Part shown: positions 60,499-64,000 of the stretch, in pieces
Position numbering within the stretch: the first letter of the stretch is position 1
How the letters are laid out: every line of letters begins with the position of its first letter
DNA from: Wenjunlia tyrosinilytica
GTDB lineage: Bacteria > Actinomycetota > Actinomycetes > Streptomycetales > Streptomycetaceae
Direction of reading: 5' to 3'
Assembly: GCF_014646055.1 (NCBI RefSeq)
Contig: NZ_BMMS01000015.1
Coordinates: 161,410 to 225,409 of the forward strand
DNA: 64,000 nucleotides
Made by a program: the position numbers and the translations under genes
Notes under the pieces: generated by a model
What the model was told of the DNA's origin: nothing
Database searches by the model: none
The model's input: only the letters and a program-made list of their open reading frames with translations

Positions 60499-61251
60499 CT
60501 ATTGCCGCGCCATTCCGTTTTCGCCGCTCAGGTCGCTCCCATCATGCTCCCCGTACGCGCCGAGCAGGCCGACGACGGAGAACAGGGAATCCGGTCGCGA
60601 CTCCACGGGGAGCGGGTCCACGAAGTGCACCGGACAGCCGAGGGCGGCGGCGCCGGCGTCGGCGATTCGGCTGTCCCCGACCATCGCGACCTCACTGGGC
60701 GGCAGGCCCAGCCCCTCGCACGCGATGGCGAACAGCGCCGGGTCGGGCTTTTGGACCGCGTGCTCGAACGACAGCGTGTACACGTCCACGAGGCCGTCCA
60801 GCCCATGGTGGCGGAAGACCGGCCGAAGGTCCCAGCCGATGTTGCTGACCACGGCCACGGGCACCCCACGGCGTCTCAACTCGCCCAGTACCGCGGCCGT
60901 ATCGGGGTAGGGGCGCCACATCCGCGGGGCCATGTGCAGGTCGTACAGCGGCTCCAGGAGATCCGGCCAGGGCAGTCCCGCCTCGCGCGTCAGCCCCGTG
61001 TACGCGGCGCGGTGGCGCTCGCCGTCGAGGTCGCGCTCCCTCCACAGCCGCTCCAGATGCGCCGGAACGCGTACGGGGTTGGCGCCGCCGGGCAGCGCCC
61101 CCGCCGTCTCCAGGCGCGCCGCCCAGACCCCCAGTTCCTCGTCGTCCACCGCGATCCCCGCCGCCTCGAGGGCTGTCGCCAGCCAGGTGCGCGTGCTCGT
61201 GACACGCAGAAGCGTTCCGGAGAAGTCGAACATCACCCCGTTGACCGTCAT
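60499..61251 (-). CDS. HAD-superfamily hydrolase
   Basis: 250 residues. Motif I VMFDFSGTLLRV (Asp nucleophile and general acid altered to Ser, DFSGT instead of DxDGT), motif II VAVVSNIGWDL, motif III KPDPALFAIA and motif IV MVGDSRIADAG. The change at the second motif I position is seen in some HAD subfamilies and may reduce phosphatase activity. The ATG overlaps the upstream PAP2 gene stop. Confidence 0.88.
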   Translation of the reverse strand: MTVNGVMFDFSGTLLRVTSTRTWLATALEAAGIAVDDEELGVWAARLETAGALPGGANPVRVPAHLERLWRERDLDGERHRAAYTGLTREAGLPWPDLLEPLYDLHMAPRMWRPYPDTAAVLGELRRRGVPVAVVSNIGWDLRPVFRHHGLDGLVDVYTLSFEHAVQKPDPALFAIACEGLGLPPSEVAMVGDSRIADAGAAALGCPVHFVDPLPVESRPDSLFSVVGLLGAYGEHDGSDLSGENGMARQ

Positions 61252-61991
61252 GCGCGCCATCCTCGCAGGCGCGGGCCCCGCGAGGGAGCCCGCCAGGGAG
61301 ACATCACCGCCGCGCAACAGGCGACCACCGCCCCTCCCAGCAGCCATCCGGCCAGCACATCGCTGAACCAGTGAACGCCCAGGAACATCCGGGTGAATCC
61401 GACACCCAGAATGGACACCGCGGCGAGAGCGGCGGCCACGGCCGACCACGACCGCCGCCCCGAGGGCGCGGTCAGCGCGACCAGCCAGACCAGCAGGGTG
61501 CAGGTGACGGCCGCCGTCATCGCGTGGCCGGACGGGAACGAGCCATTGGCGGCCGAGTCCACCGGATGGGGCAGATGCGGCCGGGCCCGACCGACGGCCG
61601 CCTTCACCGCGCTCTGCACCACCAGCCCGGCCAGCGCCGAGGCCGCCACCCACGCGGCGAGCCGGGTGGCGCCCCTGAGCACCAGCCGGACGATCACGGC
61701 CAGGGTCAGCAGCCGCATGGTGAGCGGATCCCAGACCCAGTCGGTCAGGACACGGTCGGCGTGCGTCCAGCCCGAGTGGGCGAGCGCCGCACGGTGCAGG
61801 GAGTTCGCGATCGAGTGGTCCGCCGAGCGCAGCGGCCCCCAGCCCGTCTCGACGAGCGACAGGAGGACGGCGGCGCACCCGGTGAGCGCGGCCGCGGTCC
61901 AAGCGGACGCGCGGCGGGCCCGCCGGTCACCCGCGTCGTGCGGGACGCCGGTCTCGTTCGGGCTCTCGGCCGGGGAGCGCATGGACATCAT
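61248..61991 (-). CDS. PAP2 family phosphatase
   Basis: 247 residues, membrane. Three PAP2 motifs: KAAVGRARP, SFPSGHAMTAAV, and GVGFTRMFLGVHWFSDVLAG. Removes phosphates from lipids such as undecaprenyl or phosphatidate phosphates. ATGs at 61991, 61988 and 61982 are all plausible. Overlaps the HAD gene by four bases. Confidence 0.9.
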   Translation of the reverse strand: MMSMRSPAESPNETGVPHDAGDRRARRASAWTAAALTGCAAVLLSLVETGWGPLRSADHSIANSLHRAALAHSGWTHADRVLTDWVWDPLTMRLLTLAVIVRLVLRGATRLAAWVAASALAGLVVQSAVKAAVGRARPHLPHPVDSAANGSFPSGHAMTAAVTCTLLVWLVALTAPSGRRSWSAVAAALAAVSILGVGFTRMFLGVHWFSDVLAGWLLGGAVVACCAAVMSPWRAPSRGPRLRGWRA

Positions 61992-62018
61992 CGTCGTCTA
62001 CCCCGGGGCGGGAGAACG

Positions 62019-62954
62019 TCACGCCATGGCGTGCAGACCCGGGACGAGGGTGACCAGCACGGGGACGACCGGGATGAGCACGGCCAGCGCGGTCAGGCGC
62101 AGCCTGCGGGCCCGTGAGAAGCGGGGCTTGGGGTCCAGCAGCCGGTCGACGCGGCGGGGCAGCTGGGCGTGGTGGGTGGGGCAGGGGCCGAAGACCCCGC
62201 GGTCCGCGTTGAGTTCGACCAGCGCCAGCGCGGTGGTCAGCCGGCCGTGCCGGCGGGAGGCGGCGTCGTCGGCCGCCAGCTCCACCAGACGGTGCACCTG
62301 GTCGCGGAAGGCCGCGAAGACCGGCACCTGCGGGAAACCGGTGGCCAGAGCGCCCGCGCAGTGCTGGAGCCAGTGGTGGCGGGCCCGGGCGTGGTCCTGC
62401 TCGTGCGCCAGTACGGCGTCCAGCCGCCGCCCCTTCAGCCGCCGCAGCGCGGCCGTGGTGATGACCAGGCGCGGCGGGGTGCCGGGCAGCCACCAGGCGT
62501 CGGCCCGCTCGCTCTCCAGTACCACCAGGCGTTCGCGGCCCCGCTCCTCACCCGGCAGCTTCGGCGCCCTGGTCAGCAGTTCGGCCCGGTGGCGACGGCG
62601 GCGGGCCCGCTCGACGCGCACCTCCAGGGTGAGCATCGCGGCGGTCCGGGCGGCGCCCAGCGCCAGCAGCACGGCGCACATCGCGGACCACGGTCCGAAC
62701 TCGCCGAACCCGTAGGCGTCCTCCACCCCGTGCGGGGCGAAAGCGAAGAGCTGACCGCGCACGGCGTGCCAGGCGGCCGCGGCGCTGAGCGCCATGGCCA
62801 GCACGCACGCCAGGAGCACGGCGGCGACCGCGCACTGCCAGACCCACAGGGCGAGCACCGGTTCCCGGTCCTGCCACTCCGTCCGGGAGAGCAGGCGGGG
62901 GGCAACGGCCGCGACCACCCCGGCAAGGGACAGCAGCGCGAACAGGACCGTCAT
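62019..62954 (-). CDS. M56-family membrane metallopeptidase
   Basis: 311 residues; ATG 62954 (GTG 62963 possible). Membrane helices about 1-25, 40-65, 85-112 and near the C-terminus. Zinc motif VLAHEQDHARARHHW near residue 190, with Glu in LVELAADDAASR. BlaR1/M56-like. No BlaI regulator is adjacent. Could signal by intramembrane proteolysis. Confidence 0.88.
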   Translation of the reverse strand: MTVLFALLSLAGVVAAVAPRLLSRTEWQDREPVLALWVWQCAVAAVLLACVLAMALSAAAAWHAVRGQLFAFAPHGVEDAYGFGEFGPWSAMCAVLLALGAARTAAMLTLEVRVERARRRRHRAELLTRAPKLPGEERGRERLVVLESERADAWWLPGTPPRLVITTAALRRLKGRRLDAVLAHEQDHARARHHWLQHCAGALATGFPQVPVFAAFRDQVHRLVELAADDAASRRHGRLTTALALVELNADRGVFGPCPTHHAQLPRRVDRLLDPKPRFSRARRLRLTALAVLIPVVPVLVTLVPGLHAMA

Positions 62955-63093
62955 GACGATCACAGTAGGGCGCGGGCGGTACCCGCCGGTACGGACTGGG
63001 CGGGGAAGTGACGCATGCCACGGATTTCGGTGCGGGTGCGGGTGCGGGTGGGCGGTCGGCTCGCGCTCGTGGCCGGCGGTGTGCCGCGCCCGC

Positions 63094-63672
63094 TCACATG
63101 GTCAGCAGCATCGCGAACATCCCGATGCCCATGGACACCCGGCAGGCCGCGCTCAGCGCCGGGGCCTCGCTCGGGCGGACCGGCGCGGTCAGCACGCCGG
63201 GGGCCTCGGTGGCGACCATGCGGGCACCCGTCCGCAGGGCGTAGAGCGCGAAGTAGGCGAGCAGGAGGCCGGTCAGCACAGGGATGCCCGGGGCGGCGGG
63301 GGGCCCGGTGTGGTGGTGTCCGCTCGTGGCTCCGGGGGCCATCGCGAGCGCCATGTAGACCATGGCCGCGGTCCCGACGGCGTGGTGCACATGGTGCGCC
63401 CTGTGCCCAGCCTCGCGGGCCCGCACGGCGGAGCCGAGCGCGGCCGCGCACAGCAGGGCGAAGACGGCGGCGAACACCACGGGGCCGTACGGCTGCGGAT
63501 CCGGCCGCGCGGCGGGCAGCGCCATGGCCGCCATGCCGAGGCCCATCAGCGCCTCGCTTCCCGCGGCCCGGCGGCTGTGCCCCCGCGCGCCCCGCATCCG
63601 TGCCAGGCAGTAGACGCCGGACGCACCGGTGAGTGCCACGAGCAGCCAGCCGACCAGAGGCGGTCCATGCAT
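63094..63672 (-). CDS. DUF5134 membrane protein
   Basis: 192 residues; ATG 63672 has GGGGAGG six bases upstream. About five transmembrane helices (VGWLLVALTGASGVYCLARM, ALMGLGMAAMALPA, VVFAAVFALLCAAALGSAV, ALYALRTGARMVA) and a His-rich region HRAHHVHHAVGTAAMVYM plus GHHHTG. The His cluster hints at metal binding. Function unknown. Confidence 0.88.
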   Translation of the reverse strand: MHGPPLVGWLLVALTGASGVYCLARMRGARGHSRRAAGSEALMGLGMAAMALPAARPDPQPYGPVVFAAVFALLCAAALGSAVRAREAGHRAHHVHHAVGTAAMVYMALAMAPGATSGHHHTGPPAAPGIPVLTGLLLAYFALYALRTGARMVATEAPGVLTAPVRPSEAPALSAACRVSMGIGMFAMLLTM

Positions 63673-63786
63673 GGGCATCCTCCCCTCGGAACTCCCCTTG
63701 GGAGCGTCCGACGAGGAGGATGCCCCGGCACGACAGCGCACACTCGAGCGCACAGGAGTACCGGGGGAGCGCGGCGGGCCCCGCGC

Positions 63787-63802
63787 CGAAGGCGCGCCTT
63801 CG
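63787..63802. terminator. palindrome CGAAGGCGCGCCTTCG
   Basis: 16-bp perfect palindrome at the edge of the terminal repeat array. It may terminate transcription from either side. Confidence 0.45.
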
Positions 63803-64000
63803 ATGGAGGAGAGGAAGGGAACGCCCTCGGCGAAGGAAGGGGCGCCTTCGGTGGAGGAACGGGGCGCCTTCGGCGGAGGAAGGGGCGCCTTGGGCGGAGG
63901 AAGGGGGCGCCTTCGGTGGAGGAAGGGAAACGCCTTCGGCGGAGGAAGGGGTGCCTTGGGTGGAGGCGGGGGGCGCCTTGGGCGGAGGAAGGGAAACGCC
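63803..64000. repeat. GGCGCCTTCGGCGGAGGAAGG-type repeat array, running off the window
   Basis: At least eight imperfect copies, period about 21-27 bases, of GGCGCCTTnGGnGGAGGAAGG, continuing to the window end. Units differ by one to four bases, and a GGCGCC core recurs in most. No complete frame is assignable, so it may be either noncoding or the start of a repeat-containing gene. Confidence 0.7.

Noticed and set aside
63803..64000. Possible CRISPR array at the window end
   Set aside because: The units are imperfect, contiguous and without unique spacers.

Overview
This is a high-GC (roughly 72-75 % by eye) actinomycete chromosome segment. Codon third positions are almost all G or C, GTG starts are common, and the gene families are typical of Streptomyces: a sigma-B-type sigma factor, a DUF574 methyltransferase, a SlpD/Tap-type aminopeptidase, a GAF-ANTAR protein, Tat-exported enzymes and DUF5134/M56 membrane proteins. 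I see no rRNA, CRISPR array, prophage or complete insertion sequence. About 58 genes or gene remnants can be supported, most in short operons on either strand.

Layout. 1-11.5 kb: end of an unknown gene, secreted tripeptidyl aminopeptidase, GAF-ANTAR protein, sigma-B-like factor with a matching promoter, exported amidase, alpha/beta hydrolase, NAD-binding/DUF2867 protein, GntR regulator, acyl-ACP desaturase with two palindromic upstream sites, DMT transporter, thioesterase. 11.5-15.3 kb: cytochrome P450 remnant, metallophosphoesterase, and a coupled FkbH-like enzyme plus acyl carrier protein. 15.6-18.7 kb: DUF574 methyltransferase coupled to a PAS-GGDEF-EAL cyclic-di-GMP enzyme. 18.8-20.9 kb: pectin locus with GH105 hydrolase behind a broken GH28. 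20.9-24.4 kb: LysR/aldo-keto reductase pair and an amidase. 24.6-28.6 kb is a decayed patch: frameshifted XRE regulator, frameshifted small gene, tRNA-like sequence, PolA-like polymerase (intact) and a lysylphosphatidylglycerol synthetase fragment.

28.9-40.1 kb: HIHH membrane protein, Ski2-like helicase, membrane metal-dependent hydrolase, a two-gene asymmetric ABC exporter, and lutABC lactate oxidation genes. 40.3-43.6 kb: L,D-transpeptidase-like lipoprotein, a pair of genes resembling the two ends of an NB-ARC/TPR signalling protein without the NTPase, a 15-bp tandem repeat, and a YjbQ protein. 43.6-49 kb: dihydrolipoamide dehydrogenase divergent from a bacterial nitric oxide synthase, a beta-propeller lactonase and a CbiX-like chelatase. 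49-55.6 kb: exported G8-domain beta-helix protein, GlcNAc-kinase-like protein, uracil-DNA glycosylase, BNR-repeat protein, and an ArsR / Old Yellow Enzyme divergent pair around a 10-bp-arm inverted repeat. 55.7-64 kb: FprA-type ferredoxin reductase, DUF305 lipoprotein divergent from an LVIVD-repeat protein, TetR, HAD and PAP2 phosphatases, M56 peptidase, DUF5134 protein, and a repeat array running off the window.

Most of the window is ordinary Streptomyces accessory and housekeeping content. The points most worth a second look are the orphan FkbH/ACP pair with its expanded tetrapeptide repeat, the orphan nitric oxide synthase, the NTPase-less EAD/TPR pair, the ABC exporter with one intact and one dead ATP site, the tRNA-like sequence amid decaying genes, and the G8/beta-helix protein. 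None of these proves a new system from sequence alone.
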